A stretch of 64,000 nt of DNA from Himantopus leucocephalus (lineage: Eukaryota; Chordata; Aves; Charadriiformes; Recurvirostridae): positions 79,189,913-79,253,912 of the forward strand of contig RSEF01000003.1 of assembly GCA_003993805.1 (NCBI GenBank). The letters are read 5' to 3'. The position numbers were made by a program, and so were the translations under genes. Shown here piece by piece: positions 49,001-62,084 of the stretch; within the stretch, counting starts at the first letter, position 1; each line of letters starts with the position of its first letter. Below the pieces are notes generated by a model that was not told where the DNA came from, did no database searches, and was given only the letters and a program-made list of their open reading frames with translations.

Positions 49001-52000
49001 TTTTGAAGTTATTTGTTTGTGTTTTACACAGATAATTACTGGCAACCGTGGAAGAAATATTCAGCTGTATTTTGATGCTCAACTGTTACAGTAATATGAA
49101 AGAGCATTGATCCAAACCTGCTATCTTGCTTCAATAGATTCAGTCCAAACCTTCTACATCACATCAGCCAGGAAATTTAAATTGTGATAGGGTCAATTAT
49201 ATTCATCAGCTCTTGTGCTGGCTTCTGAGAGGGACTTGGGGTTTATGAGATACTGGGAGCCTACATGAAAGGCAATGGCAGTCTTATGATAACTTCTCTT
49301 TTATTTATTTGTTAAAAATCATCTTTATTCCACTACGTATTATACCCCCACATTCAAGTCCTTAATGCTTTTTTCTTGTAAGAGCATAAGGAAAGGTTAT
49401 GACTCTGTCAAAATATTGGCCCTCCACACCTTTTTGTGGTTGATTTCCTCCTTGGTAGAGCATTTTCTGGGAAAAGCAAGAGAACCCCATCAACATTTTA
49501 AAATAAGTTAAAAGAAATACATTTTAAGCTTTTGGAAAGTTTGTAATAACACTGCTTATTCTTTGGTGCCACAGTGACAGCAAAAAATACTGACATCTGA
49601 ACTGCAAATGGTGTGCTCCCTAATGCTTACCAACAAGTATGGAAATGTTCTACACTTAAAAATATACTATTCAATGAATTTAAGCTATTTGAATACAGGT
49701 CATACTGGTTCTTCCAAACACAAAGTATTACCCTTGTGTACATATGTATGTCTGAAACTAGTTAAAAAGTTAATGGAAATCCAAAATTTGTATTTAAAGT
49801 TGTTCATTGCTATTACCAGAAAGGAAAGTAACAAGTGAGCCACTAACACCTGTGTAATCTTCAAATAAAAGAAGACATTAATTTGTTACAAATTTTTACA
49901 AATTAAAATTTTTGCAAATGTTTTCACCCTGTGTGTGAGCAGGGTGCATGTGTGGTTGTGGGCTGTGTACAATGTAAGCACGTAAAGGAACAAAGAAGTC
50001 CATAGGAAGGGATGTTATATACAGAAGAGGTTTTAATTAGCCAGAGTTTTAATGGGATGGAGAAGAGAATCAAAAATGGGTAATGAAGGAGGTATTAAAC
50101 CATATTAATGACAAACCCTTGATCCTCAGGGTGAGAAAACACAAGAAGAGAAAGATTAGTCTGAGCGTTGAACAGAAGGAAACGATGAGGAAAACAAGGC
50201 AATGATGATTATTGAATTTACTCAAAATACTTGCAAACACGCGATTGAGACCAATCCTGCATTTGCTATGGTTAGATGAGCTGAGATATATATTTCATCT
50301 TGGATAGCTACCTGCCACACACCAGAACTAAAACAAGCATTTTCCAGAAAGCCTGATATTCCCCACGCTCAATTTATGTGGATTAGATGAAATTTCCTCT
50401 TTCTTTTCAGCAATTTTGGCAGACCGCTGTACATTACCAAGGGTTGCCATTATCTTCCTCTGAACACCACCGAAATGGTTTGTAATTTCATCCCAGTATT
50501 ACCAAAGAAACCTGTAATCTCCAGCTACATTATCTTAAATAATACAGCCCAGCAATCACATCAACAAGCAGAATCCTCACAAATAAGGAAGTTTCTGTCT
50601 GGAAGAAAACAACAATATTTATTTGCTATCACTTGCCTTCAAAATAAAATCACACGGGCATCTTAAGAGTGTAAACAACAAGTGTAATCGCAATTCTCTT
50701 TTTGACTACGGAGAAAATGCATTGGATAGATGCAAAAACCCCCATATTAGCAGTAATGCTTTTTGGTAGAACTGGTGTAACTGGGAGTGCATTCAGCACA
50801 GGCAATATGCTGTAATCTGTCATTACATGCTGGACTGCTGTCAAAATGCCTTCCGATAGCTGGGCATCTCGATAAATATTTACTAGACTTAATCTCCTTC
50901 ACTAGCAGAGGTTGGGAATGCAACCAATTTGATCAACATTTCAAAACAAGGCTATCGACTGATATTAGTTTCAGCAGAAAACCACACAACCTAGTTATTT
51001 TTCATTTTTCCATAAATGTATACTATTTAACAAAAAGATTTCTGGTTTCCATTGCAAAACAGTATGGTAATTTGAATTAACCTGTTCATTAGCAGGGTCT
51101 GATCACCTCCTCAGAGATTTTTCCAGGGATCCTAAACAGGCAAAGGGTAAAATGCCAAGCAGAGTAGGAATTTATGGAAAGATCAGTGTTTTAGATAACA
51201 GTCCTTCAATATTAGGTACTCAAATTAATAACTTTTTAAAAACAAGTTAAAAAATTACTATAGAAGGGCTTTATCAGAAGAGAACATTTTAGCATAAACT
51301 GAAAAAACAATGCTTCAGTGGGTTATGGCAGTAAAACAATGCATAGGGCTGCACTTTTATCTCATAATATGACATAACGAGCTCTGTGAGGTAATGAATC
51401 CAAATCAGGTCAGGGCCAGTCTTATTTTCACTGACACAGAGAATTCCTACCTTTGTATGTGTGTGTGTACGTGTGCCTATCTCATTATAAATTGCGCTCG
51501 TTATTTCTGCTCGCCGCCTTAATGATGGAGCCACTTCAACATTTCAATACAGTCACGAAGAACATTCATTCAGGAAACTGGAGGGAGGTTTTTTTATAGG
51601 CACTCATATTCCTCTTGCTAGAATTGTACCTGTGCAAATGTATATTTCACTGGCCTTTCCCTTACTTAACATTAGCATGATGTTTAGGTTTCCACAGGTG
51701 AACTGCAGGGGCTGGGGATATTTTTTCTTCTCCTCAACATACAGTTTGGATTCTGGCAGGTTTTTTTTCTACTTTACTCTGAATCATCTTGGACTGGCAA
51801 TAGCTGTGGATGAAATGTTGTGCTGGAGGCATCCATGATCCTAGTGCTTTGGTGCAGCACGTCAGATTGACAGGGACTTTTGAGAAACAAGGACCTGACT
51901 TGTCTATGGCATGTAAGAGTGATCCACATCTTAGAGTTGCTGAGATGCTTCTGTGTAATTCTCTCACTGTTGTGGGACTTCAGATACAGGCTGTGCCTTT

Positions 52001-52499
52001 CACTGTCGCTGCCCTCTTCTTGTGGTGCTCTGCAGCTTTCTTGAATCTCGTATTAGATTGTCTGAAAGGGTTTCATGGCGGGCAGCTCTTGGGGTACGTG
52101 AATTAGTGCTCTCTTCACCCATCCTCTTGGATGCAAATCCATCGCATGGCGGCTTATCACTGGACACAAGACTTGTTAAACCGTTCAGCTTTCTCCAGCC
52201 TGTGTTTGTAAGCACCAAGTGGGAGCACAAGACAATTGTTTGCAAATTCAAGATAATATTACTGAAAGAATCCCAAGTCTAGGCATTTGCAAAATCTTGA
52301 GTGTTTTCTTCATTAACGTGCTTTGGGATCTGCAGGGATGGAAACCCCTATAAAACTATGAGGTGTTGTTAGCAAACTTTCCTTGATGTTCTTCTCTGGG
52401 TATAAGCGAAGATAACATAGGTTAGCTAATGATTTCCAAGGAATGCAGTTGTACTAATAACGAGATATATACACTTGGGCTGGGATTCTTCTCAGTCGC
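46021..52499. other. Noncoding stretch, nothing recognised
   Basis: About 6.5 kb without a credible gene. At 47135-47180 the phrase gggacagatttgaaccagta resembles the reversed B box of a tRNA-derived SINE, without enough flank to call. At 48045-48105 the phrase atatgac recurs several times as a degenerate local repeat. A short GT-rich tract lies at 51455-51477. Parts at 50380-50600 are enhancer-like in texture. Nothing else is recognised. Confidence 0.4.
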
Positions 52500-52750
52500 T
52501 GTGATTGTTCCCCTCTACCCAAGGCATTTTATAAAATATGGTAATTAACGCAGTGCCTTCAGACAGTCTAAATTTATTGCGATTTATATGTTCAGGAGTG
52601 CTGGTAAAAGGCCAATGCTGGCATTTCTTTAACTAATAATTATTGTGTTTTATTGTTGTGGTTCTCTAACACATTAACGAGTGAGGACCCAGCTTTATTA
52701 GAATTCACTTGGCCCCACTGTTCCATGCATATTTATTATGCGAGAGAATA
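52500..52750. promoter_or_regulatory. Suspected conserved noncoding element
   Basis: Non-repetitive AT-rich sequence with ggtaattaacgcagtg, tttattgcgatttatatg, actaataattattgtg and catgcatatttattatgcg. It is dense in homeodomain- and POU-like sites, with no coding frame. The call is inference only. Confidence 0.25.
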
Positions 52751-54460
52751 GGATTCTCTTCCTCTAGCCTTCACTAATTTAAAAGAAGATATCCTCAATG
52801 AAATGTATTCAAATATTTTGACATTTTGCTTCACCTCACTTACAGAGCAGAAATTGTTTCTGACAGTTATTATACAGTACGGGAATCCTGCTGTTTCACT
52901 CTGCTGAAGCGCAGGTTGAAAAGACACAGCGATTGCATTTTGTTCAAAGAGTGATTCTCTGGCCTAGAAATAGCAACACTGTCAGCTGTGATTCACTGGA
53001 AGTTTAGATAATATCCACTCTGTACCTCTCCACCAAGAACACGGAAATTTTTTTCTTCCTCTCCTTAAAACAGAAGAAAATGCATCAAAGCGTGGAAAAT
53101 TCAGCCCCTCGAACTTTGGGATCTGAAGTAGAGGAAGGTTTTGATTTTGAAATGTAAGTGGAAACTGGGAAAAGTGGGAGTGAGGGAAGTTGAGTGGGAA
53201 TTTTTTCCTTCATTCAGACACTCTCTGTCCTGTCATTTACTGCGTTTTAAACAGACCTATTTACAAGACGAAATAGCAAAGGTAAAATATAAAAATACCT
53301 GGACATTTCCAAAGATTTAAAATGTCTGAAACAACTATAGGTGGCACCAGCCTGACTTTTCTTTTATGTCTTGTTTCCAGGCGAGCTACGTGTGTGGCAA
53401 CACCTTTTATTAATACAATGGCATCTATATGTGGAACACAACAGTGAATTTCTCAGCTAATGCCCCCAAAAATTGATTGTAACATGAAAACCTCAACTTT
53501 TACCCCCCCTTTTAGAATGCATTTTGGTGCTGTCTCAAATATATATAAATTGAAAAAGAAATTTTATCTTTAGTTCTATACAATCAATTCTGAGTGAAGC
53601 TAAGAAGGGCTATCATGGCATATTTAACACTTTAATTTAGCCCAAAGGTCCTTGGTTTTAGAGCGAATTATAAGTTTCACGATGTTTTTTTTTATTCGAT
53701 GGCAAGTGGAAGAGCACCCAGAGAATCTCAAGCAGGAGGAGGAGGGAAGAATATGAGGAAAAACCTGTAAAAGGCTCTCCCAGATGCTTTGCTCCTCCCT
53801 TTGCTGTCCATCTTATGCAGATCCTATATCAGAATCCAGGCTTCTCTTTTCAGAATAAGAAAGAGGAAGCCAAATGCACAGTGAAAAGAAATCACAACAG
53901 TGGTATTTAATACAGTTCCTTAAGATTTCAGAAACTGAGCTTCTGTCAAAACCACAGAATATCGCAGAAGGGGGTAGGAGACAGTGATAAAGGGCCTGTT
54001 CTCGTAAAAGGGGATTGTTCAGCTGTAATCTCTGTTAATGCTCCTGTCGTATCATGGCCGAATCTGCCTATTACATTGATGAGAAAATAATGAACATAGT
54101 ATCCGGAAAAATCATGCTGCTCAAAGTGTTTCCTAAATTTTCCATGCAAAAAGGACCCTCCCAGATGGAGAAAGACATTATTAACTGGAGTGAAATCATG
54201 AGAATGGATGCAGGACGTGACCCTGCTTGTCCTGGAGTTGCAAGCCTGGACTGTCAAATGCGATGAGCAGTGCGGCATGCGAGCTCGGATTGAAACCTGG
54301 TCTATTAAGGCAAGTGAACTGAAGCTTTAAATCAGATTTTGGTTTTTGCCACTTCATCAGGGGAGTGGATGAAATAGGACGCATGTGGAGGGGTTCCCCA
54401 GAAGACTTTGGAAAGTGTGGCATGCTGCAACTATTCTCTGCTAGTCACTACGGCATGAAG
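52751..54460. other. Noncoding stretch, nothing recognised
   Basis: No recognisable gene. The stretch at 54050-54240 is non-repetitive with a chance frame of 70 codons on the plus strand. gctcggattgaaacctggtc at about 54282-54301 faintly recalls a reversed tRNA-SINE B box. Confidence 0.4.
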
Positions 54461-54507
54461 CATGCTCACCCTTACAGAATCATNCATGCTTACCCTTACA
54501 GAATCAT
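54461..54507. repeat. Duplicated flanks around a single N, assembly scar
   Basis: The 23 bases at 54461-54483 recur at 54485-54507 with one difference, separated by a single N at 54484. Same artefact signature as at 18.3 and 33.9 kb. Confidence 0.8.
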
Positions 54508-54784
54508 GTGGGGGTGGGATCACCACACCAGGAGCCCTGCCAGAGCAATCACCCATTAACAAGACACCATGGTTTCAAGCACCGGTGATGCTTCTGACTG
54601 TCCAGAGCACCTGTCGTCCCTTCACCAGGGCTGCATCCACTCTTCCTCTGAGCACAGAAGTCTCGGTTCCCCCGGCAGCTGCCTCTCCAATCCATGTTAA
54701 AGCTCTCCCCAAAACACAGGAGCTCGCCCACACTCCTGAGTGACCCCAGGTCCCGGCCCCTGCTGCTCCTTGAGGAGCGATCTC

Positions 54785-54864
54785 CTTAAACATCTCCTCC
54801 CCGAGAAACATTCATCACACACACNTTGAACATCTCCTCCCAGAGAAACATTCATCACACACAG
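54785..54864. repeat. Duplicated flanks around a single N, assembly scar
   Basis: About 40 bases at 54785-54824 recur at 54826-54864 with a few differences, with one N at 54825. It lies about 340 bases from the previous scar and about 400 bases from the 100-N gap, so the local assembly is poor. Confidence 0.85.
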
Positions 54865-55249
54865 AGAAATAACAGGGTGTCAAAGCCTGGGGTGACCAGG
54901 TTGATCTTAACTTCATGGCCTGCTCTTGGGACCTCTGCTTCCACATCATTTTCCTAGAGAATCATACTTCATTTCTCAGGAAACTGTTGCTGGCAGAACA
55001 GGGTGTCTTCTGGAAACATGACTTGCTTAATTTCAGAGTCTGAGAAAACTTGTCTTGCCTTTGATCACCCTATTTATGTGAAATGTCAGCTGTTACTTGT
55101 GTAACTCTATGTGCCAGCTTGTGCAGGGGATTGGACCATTGAAATGGGTGACTAAGTCCTCACACCTGTTCTGCTTTTAAATATAAGGGATTCACGGTAA
55201 GTTCCTGTTTGTTAATGGAATGAATTGTGGACCCTACCCGAGGGAAAGG

Positions 55250-55349
55250 NNNNNNNNNNNNNNNNNNNNNNNNNNNNNNNNNNNNNNNNNNNNNNNNNNN
55301 NNNNNNNNNNNNNNNNNNNNNNNNNNNNNNNNNNNNNNNNNNNNNNNNN
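55250..55349. other. Assembly gap of exactly 100 N
   Basis: One hundred consecutive N. A round 100 is the conventional placeholder for a gap of unknown size, so the true distance between the flanks is unknown and sequence may be missing. Confidence 0.95.
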
Positions 55350-58049
55350 TACCATTCCTTGGTATTCACTATAAACATCAGACCTTATCTGCCAGAAGCA
55401 GAGACTGTCTGAAGAATGTGTCATTAATTTCAGAATGTTAGTTAGCTAGAAGAGGCTTAACTGAAAAGTAAAATTACTGAGCAGAAACTTGGTTCCCGTT
55501 TTACCTCAAACCAGGACACTGGCTCACCCTCAGGCCCTACTATATCTTGTTTTCTGGGTTTAAGCTGGTCCCTTTGGGCTCCCCGTATAGCCTGTGGATA
55601 GTAGGAAACCCCAGAGAGCAGGCATGTTACCTGTGTACTTATCCTAGGATAAAGTAAGCTTCAGATGCCTGTGTTAGGTGAGATAAATCCTACCTGTCGA
55701 TACACCTGAGATCACTGATAATGCTTTCGAGGCAGGGTAGGTAAAGACAGAGCCCTCTGTCAGCCTCTATTCCCCCAAAACCATTTACTACTTCTGTAAA
55801 ACTAGCCACCACTTAGAATAAAAGCCATCAGACAATATGTATACGTTAAATAACAAATACATACATTGCATCATACTGCTTCATAGTACCAACCATCACC
55901 CTGGCCCCAATGTAGTGGGCTTGCTACCAGTGTGGACCAGACAGCAAGTCATTTAAGCAAGACAGCAAGAGGCAGCAAGTTATTTATGTAAGAGAGAAGG
56001 GGTAGTGGATTTGTGCATACAGGCAAGGAAACACCAACACAGTGCCGGCCAGCATGGCCGGCCGCGGTCTCAGCCTCTGCAGCACTTTCATCACTGTCCA
56101 GATCTGTGTCAGGAACCTGTTGGCTTGGAGTGAAGGTGAATGCTTAATTTTGCAGTGGTTACAGAGATCCTGCCAGGAGCGGAGGCAGCTCAGGAAAATG
56201 GTGAATACCCTTGTTAGAAATGCAGTGACTAAGGCAACGAAGGCTGCTAGTCCAGGCAGACCTGGGAACTGAGCTTACAGGAGGGAATGAAACATACACC
56301 TGATGTATAGGAGGGAATAGGTAAGAAAAACCTTAAATACCAAGCTGAGTGTGTTTGATGTGATAGAGAAGATGAAACCAGTGGAGGAGTGCAAAGATGA
56401 GCAATAAGGTCAGTGACAGGCCAGTAAAATTATTTCTAGCAGGACATTAGTGCTAAATAACATTTGTCAAGAGGCGTGCAGTTGAGGTGAAAAGAGCTGT
56501 AGTTGTGTAGAGGAGTTGAAAGTACCTGTCACTGAAATATCGCGAAAGGCTTGGCATGATATAAGGGGCATTGGCTGTGAGGGCTTAGAGAAAGGTACAG
56601 TACATCTGCACAGTGTCTAGCATCATGCAGATATGTAATTAGTCAACTCTGTGTACTGTCTGGACTCAGCCCCCATAGCGGGATATGGCACTCTCTTGTT
56701 TTTCACAGTGCCTGAAAATGGCCCTCTCTACTCCTTTGTGCTCTCCAGACTCTGTCCTCCTACCCTCTCACTGAGCTTAGGACTGACACAAGCAGCAAGC
56801 TAAACTGCTTACAGATCAGGTTTAATGAGCACTAGCCACACACCATAGTTCTCCATAGGTCAATAAAATAAGCAGTGATGGAATTAAGATTCGTTCAATA
56901 CCAGCCCAATGGCGGTATTATAGCAAAGGCTGATTATGCGAAACAAATATTCAGTTCTAATAAATGCAAGATAATAGACTTCAGAATGAAGGTGTATGGA
57001 AGCATAAGAATAAAAACCAGGGGTGCATTAAGAAATACACTTTCTGAAGCCCAAATAAGCAGAACGCACAGACAGCCCCAGCAGCCGGTGCTGTCTGTGC
57101 TCTACGGGGTTACCTGACACAGAGGCAGCGCGCGCTGGAACCTGGCACAAACCACAAGTAACGATCACCAGGACCTCGCTGCTCACCTGAGATGTTGCTA
57201 CTAAGAGAAAATGTGCACAATGACTGAGCTGAGGTTCCAGGTGCTCGAGCTGCCCCGCTCCCTGCCCCATGGGAGCAGGAGAGGTGCCACAATATTTCAG
57301 AGTGTCTCATCACAGCAAACGTATCTGGTCACTTGACTCAGACTCACGACAGAGGAGCTTAGGAGAGTGGAAATGGAGTAACGCAGGCTGTGATCACAAG
57401 TCATAATATTTGTACCTTCTGTTCTACTGATCTAAAAATTATCTTCATTTCTAATATCCACTGCAATAGGTTTTTTAGCCAGTTTCTCCCAACCATCTGT
57501 TTCCACAGCTGACCTTTAGAGGCACAAACACTAGTGGACTATGTAAATCCTCCCTAAATCTCGAGCAAGTTCTGCTGCATCAATTTCTCCTTAAATGACA
57601 GTGTTAGCGGTCTCACTGTTCCAGGCTTGTGATTGTTCAGGTACAACATTTTCCATTCATATTAATTGGCACTGGATTTATTTAAAACCATTACGATAGG
57701 TCTCAGAGATGACTCCTATTTTGTAAACCAATGGGTAGTAAAAGGAACTGAATGTATCAGAGAATTTTACTACCTAATTACAAAATCTGCAGATTTTCTT
57801 ATTTAAGGAGAGTAAAATCCAATATAGTTCAGTTTTACTCTCTTTTACTTACTTTGTAAGTTAGAACTATGGCCTTTTCTTATTTTAATTGCTCAGAGGG
57901 GAATTAAATCCCTCCCAATATCTTTACCAGCTGTTTCCCTAAGAGATCTATCTGGGTATTCATATGGTCCCAATCATCACAGTCTTTCTGCTAATCCCGA
58001 AGACTGTATTCATAGATTTCTATTTGCAAAATCCCTATGGGATGGGGCA
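55350..58049. other. Noncoding stretch with small local repeats
   Basis: Near 55940-55998 the phrase cagcaagt(c/t)attta recurs. A perfect 8-bp inverted repeat (GCCGGCCA-gca-TGGCCGGC) lies at 56044-56062. No gene is seen; frames stay at or below 80 codons. Confidence 0.45.
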
Positions 58050-58165
58050 GCGCCGTTATCACCACTGTACAAATAAGGAACTGACACACAGAGAGATGAA
58101 GGGTTCCCAGCTGGGAGAGAAGGGCCAGATTCCCTTGGAATTTGGGCAATGAAATGCTTGGCATG
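58050..58165 (-). mobile_element. MIR-type SINE relic, minus orientation
   Basis: On the plus strand, gttatcaccactgtacaaat, aaggaactgacacacagaga and gatgaag match the reverse-complement MIR core 'attatccccattttacagatgaggaaactgaggcacagagaggttaag' over about 45 bases with few indels. gggccagattcccttggaat then stands where 'gagccgggattcgaaccc' is expected. The block order and density of matches make this one of the better MIR calls here. The match is from memory of the consensus. Confidence 0.65.
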
Positions 58166-59879
58166 CCAGTGGTCCTTCCAACCACAAAAGTCTGCAATGC
58201 GGATGCTCTACCCATGTGCAAAGGACGACTAGAGAAACCCGGTAGCGTAAAAACAGGGAGCTCGCTCAAGGTACCCGGGGACTGAGGAAGGCGTCTTTGG
58301 CCCAAAGGACCAGGCACCCTCAGCAGCTGAGCAAAAAGAATCAGCACTTGCAAAAGGTGGATTATTTCTCCTTGCCTGGAAAAACAGGTGGGATGGATCT
58401 TTCTGTGAGACAGAAATGCCTTCAGCAGGCCAGAAGCTGTTGCTTAGATGGGCCACAGCAAAGTGAGAAGGACTTCAGCTGGGGTTAATGCACCCATTTA
58501 TGGATTTGGCCCTGTGGTTATTCAGGGTCATATATGAAATCTGGAAAGCTGGCAAGGCACTAAATTCAGATCTCCTAATTGATGTGCAGTTTCCTAATGG
58601 CTGAACAGTCTATGTTTTCAATTTCCAGGCTCCAGATTAGCATAAAGTCAGAGCATAAGTTGCAGCTCTTCTTAATGGAATAGCACTTAGAGCAGAATTG
58701 ATGCCTCTTTAAGAGCAAGTCAGTCCTGAAACAACACGTTTCTGCCAGATCTTGGGCACGTTCTTGGAAAGCAATGCACTCTCTGGGCATCATAACCAGA
58801 GAGCCATCAAAGTCATTGCAACAAATGTTGGCTCAGTCATTATTTCTTCTCAGAAGTACTCTGGACTGGGGTTTTGCCTGTGTAAGGGGTTCAGGATTTA
58901 GCTCAAAAGTAATAAAAAAGAAAACCAATTTCCCTGTATACCTCACTTCCAAATGCTACAAAGCATTTTTCTCAGATTGATAAAACAGGCCTCACAAGTT
59001 TGCCAAAATTTACTGTTCTTCCTTTAGCTAATGGGGAACCGGCAGCACAGGAGGTGAGCTTTCTGCCTGGGTTGTGGAGGAGAAGTCAGTGGCAGGCTTT
59101 GGGCTGGACTCCAGATCTCTGCGGAATGGTAACTATGTGAATAAAAGCACAATGTTAATAGGATAAGACTCCAGTAAGACAGTCAATGAGTATATTAAAA
59201 TCTAGGATATGCCAAGCAGCTTGCTGGGCTTCTTCACTGAAAGGTTCAAATATGTTTTTGGTTGTGCCTACACTAGTTGGCAGTGCAGACCAGGGTGAAA
59301 ACCTACAGACAGTAGAGAGGAACAGGCAGTCCGGAGAACCTGGTGTTAATCCCATACACATTTCTTTAATTCAGGCTGTCCCTAGTGTGGCCCCATGGGC
59401 TAAATGCCCTTTTGTGGTTAGGGTGCAATCCTAATGCAGATACACCCTTAATGTCCATTTTAAGCCTATTGTTGCTATTTGTTTTCAATTTTCCCAAAGG
59501 AAGAAACTGTTTCTAGACTGGAGGAGTCTCTTGGTTCATAATTCTACAACGGTTGCTTTGTCTTAAACTTTTGGGACCATGCCCTCTCACTGATTAGTAA
59601 GCCTAGAAGTTTTCAGCACTACATTCCTCAGACATTTAAAACATCTTCTTTTCAGTCTTGTGAAGTATTAATTCTATATGGCACATAGCCCTGCATCGAT
59701 TTTAACTTTCATTTTGAGGAACCATTCAATGGAGAGATTGGTATTTAAATCGAATGCCCTTATTAGTTCACTCTTGTTCGTCTTCCAAATGGAATATGTC
59801 ATATTCTTTCATACCAAGTGTTGAGATGCCAGTGGTGTGGCTACAGACTGATGTGTACTATGATCCACAGATAAGAGAA
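58166..59879. other. Noncoding stretch, nothing recognised
   Basis: No gene recognised. The part at 59050-59125 (agtcagtggcaggctttggg, ctggactccagatctctgcg) could be another very decayed SINE right end, too weak to call. Confidence 0.4.
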
Positions 59880-59945
59880 AAAACAATGACCTTGATTTGA
59901 ACACGGGCACCTTAGGTGACAGACCAATGCTAAAGGGCAGTCAGA
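59880..59945 (-). mobile_element. Possible tRNA-derived SINE (MIR-like) relic
   Basis: gaccttgatttgaacacggg, caccttaggtgacagaccaa and tgctaaa match the reversed SINE head 'gggatttgaacccgggcctcctgagtgacaggccagtgctctaacc', which includes the reverse complement of an RNA polymerase III B box. It is short and diverged. Confidence 0.4.
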
Positions 59946-60419
59946 TCTCACGTTGTCATTTCAAAGTGTGTATTCAGTGTAACTTTTTAGAAAACAAGAT
60001 GAAATATAATTCTTTAGCTTCAAAGGATTCTTTTTGAAAGTTGTGATATTTCAACAAAAGATGACAACGTGCCACCACAGAATAACTTGTGAATGCAAAT
60101 ACCGCTCACCTCATTGTTCCTGGTTTTCTTCAGAAGCTGTACATCTTACTTTTCTAAAAAATGTAGGCTGGAGAACTAATAGAATTTAAAAGAACTTTCT
60201 TTCAATGTGAAGAGTTGTAAGAGTGTTAGTTCTCCAAGTCTTTAAGGAAACCCAATTATAAGTCTCTTTATATTCATGCACCTTACCAAAAGAGGAACTT
60301 TTTTCTCCGTTGGTGTCATTTTCTCAGCGGGGACTCCATCGTGACATTGGTGCTGAGTTTCAGTGCCTTTCTCATTAGGAGACAACTGCCATCTATTCCC
60401 AAGAGGCTGGGGTGGGACC
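59946..60419. other. Noncoding stretch, nothing recognised
   Basis: AT-rich, non-repetitive, without a credible frame. Confidence 0.45.
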
Positions 60420-60800
60420 CAGCCACGCTGCCCTTGCCAGCAGCACGTTATAAAAGGGGCTTAATGTTCACAAGCCATGCATAAATGTCCGCCAAGGCCA
60501 CTGGCTTCAAATTTTTAAATGTGTATTTTGCTGAGAAATGCAAAGTCTAAAGGTAATTGTTCCCATACTGTACTGTGAACCTCTGAGCAAAAGGCTCTCA
60601 CTTCCCCTCCTTTTACAGCATTACATAGTCACAGCTAATTATTGTTATTATGCTATCCTAAACAGTTTAAAACAAGTGTCTGTTGCCAGACTTTTAATCG
60701 AATAATATAATCACACCGATAATTTCTGATGTAATGCTTACAGATTTACAAGCAACAGCAAATTTTGGGGAATAGGAAGTTACAAAAGATCAAGACATTA
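60420..60800. promoter_or_regulatory. Suspected conserved noncoding element
   Basis: Non-repetitive sequence with CTAATTA (60635-60641), ttttaatcgaataatataat and other homeodomain-like cores, plus a TATA-like cgttataaaaggggctt near 60448. Its enhancer-like texture resembles the other suspected elements. No transcript evidence is visible, so the TATA-like string is only a note. Confidence 0.22.
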
Positions 60801-62084
60801 TTAGAAGGAGTATCAATTCAATCTACTCTATGTCAGTCTTCTAAAAATGACTCTTTTAAGACTGACAAGTAATCACAACACTTTCAAATTAATAACCTCC
60901 TCACTCCTTTGTCAATCACATTTGCTGCAATATTTCTGGTAACAATCCCTTACTGATAGGCCCTGGTGCTGTGATGTTAAATTCCACTTTTCCTTATTAG
61001 TAAGAGTTTAGTCATCTATGTTTGCAGAAGAGAAGACAGGAATACACCCAGTCCTAGACAGCCTGGAAAGAGCATCCTGGGGCAAAGGCTACTCCTGACC
61101 CTGGGGGGAACTGAGCCAGGGGGATGTACAGACAAACATCACAGGTGGCAGGGCGCCTGTATCATCGATTTGGCACAAGAAGGATGAAACTGTATCAGCC
61201 TCTCCACTCAGATCTGGAGGGCGGTTTCAGCTTAAGCCTCCCCACTGCACCCATGCACGAAGCTCTGGCTCTCACCACAGCACATGGCCAGAGAGGGGTG
61301 GCTCCATGGGAGGTGCACTTGATGAACATGCTCCATGTTCTCCAGCGCCATGGGCACCAGACCAAATAAAACCAAATATGCATACGGTGAACAGAGGGTT
61401 TTGGCACCACTTGAGTCACTTCACATACCTGCTCCTACCAAGCCACACTGCCTGCTGATTCAGACATAGCCAAGGACGGTAAACTGGGATGAAGTTTGTG
61501 ACTGCTGCCATCAGCCATCAGCTCCTCAAGCATTGCATTCTCTTTAAACCTCAGAAACATGCAAAATGTTTCCTCTATGGCTATTTCATAAAAAGTGTCT
61601 GGACAACCCAGAGCTGTTCCATCAGGTGACTTACATGGTCTTCATAGATCCACCTAGTCAATATTCTGCTTCAATGCATTTAAAAAAGAATTACCCATCA
61701 TGCTGCCACTGCTCACTTTAGCCATAGAGAGCATTAGCGATTTCCTTTAAATAATTGAAGACATTTTCTGAGAGTTCTCTAAAATCTACAGTCAATAGCA
61801 CTAAAGTTTAAGGCTTTTATACGAATAAACCAGAAAGACACTGCATGTGGTTGAGGCAGAAGGGAGAACATCACACTTAAATGATGGAAAGAAAGTGGAA
61901 GACTCTACAGCACTCTTCTGGCTCAGCTGGAGCCATAGACGGCTTTCATCCTTTCCCACTGCCAGCGCCTCGAAGCAGCTGGCAGTCACGGTGGTGGCCG
62001 GGAGCAGGCAGAAAGCCCTGCCGGCAGCGGCTCTGCCGCCTCCAGAGCGGGGTTCCCCAGGTCCCACTAGAAAATGAATGCTTT
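60801..62084. other. Noncoding stretch, nothing recognised
   Basis: Frames up to 88 codons with no domain. A GC-richer patch at 61950-62060 carries overlapping frames on both strands. Confidence 0.45.

Noticed and set aside
51735..52255. Stretch suspected of being an LTR or endogenous retrovirus remnant
   Set aside because: No TG...CA ends, no poly(A) signal layout, no primer-binding site and no coding motif could be found.
54461..54864. Apparent direct repeats that could suggest a repeat array or CRISPR-like pattern
   Set aside because: Each is a pair split by a single N, the mark of unmerged contigs. No regular spacers exist, and this is a vertebrate genome.
55160..55441. Frames running through the 100-N gap
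   Set aside because: Open only because N cannot encode a stop.
56044..56062. Perfect palindrome GCCGGCCA/TGGCCGGC
   Set aside because: Too short for a functional RNA hairpin, with no flanking extension. Expected occasionally in GC-rich spots.
57991..58353. 120-codon minus-strand frame
   Set aside because: It overlaps the MIR-type relic, so it is not an independent coding signal.
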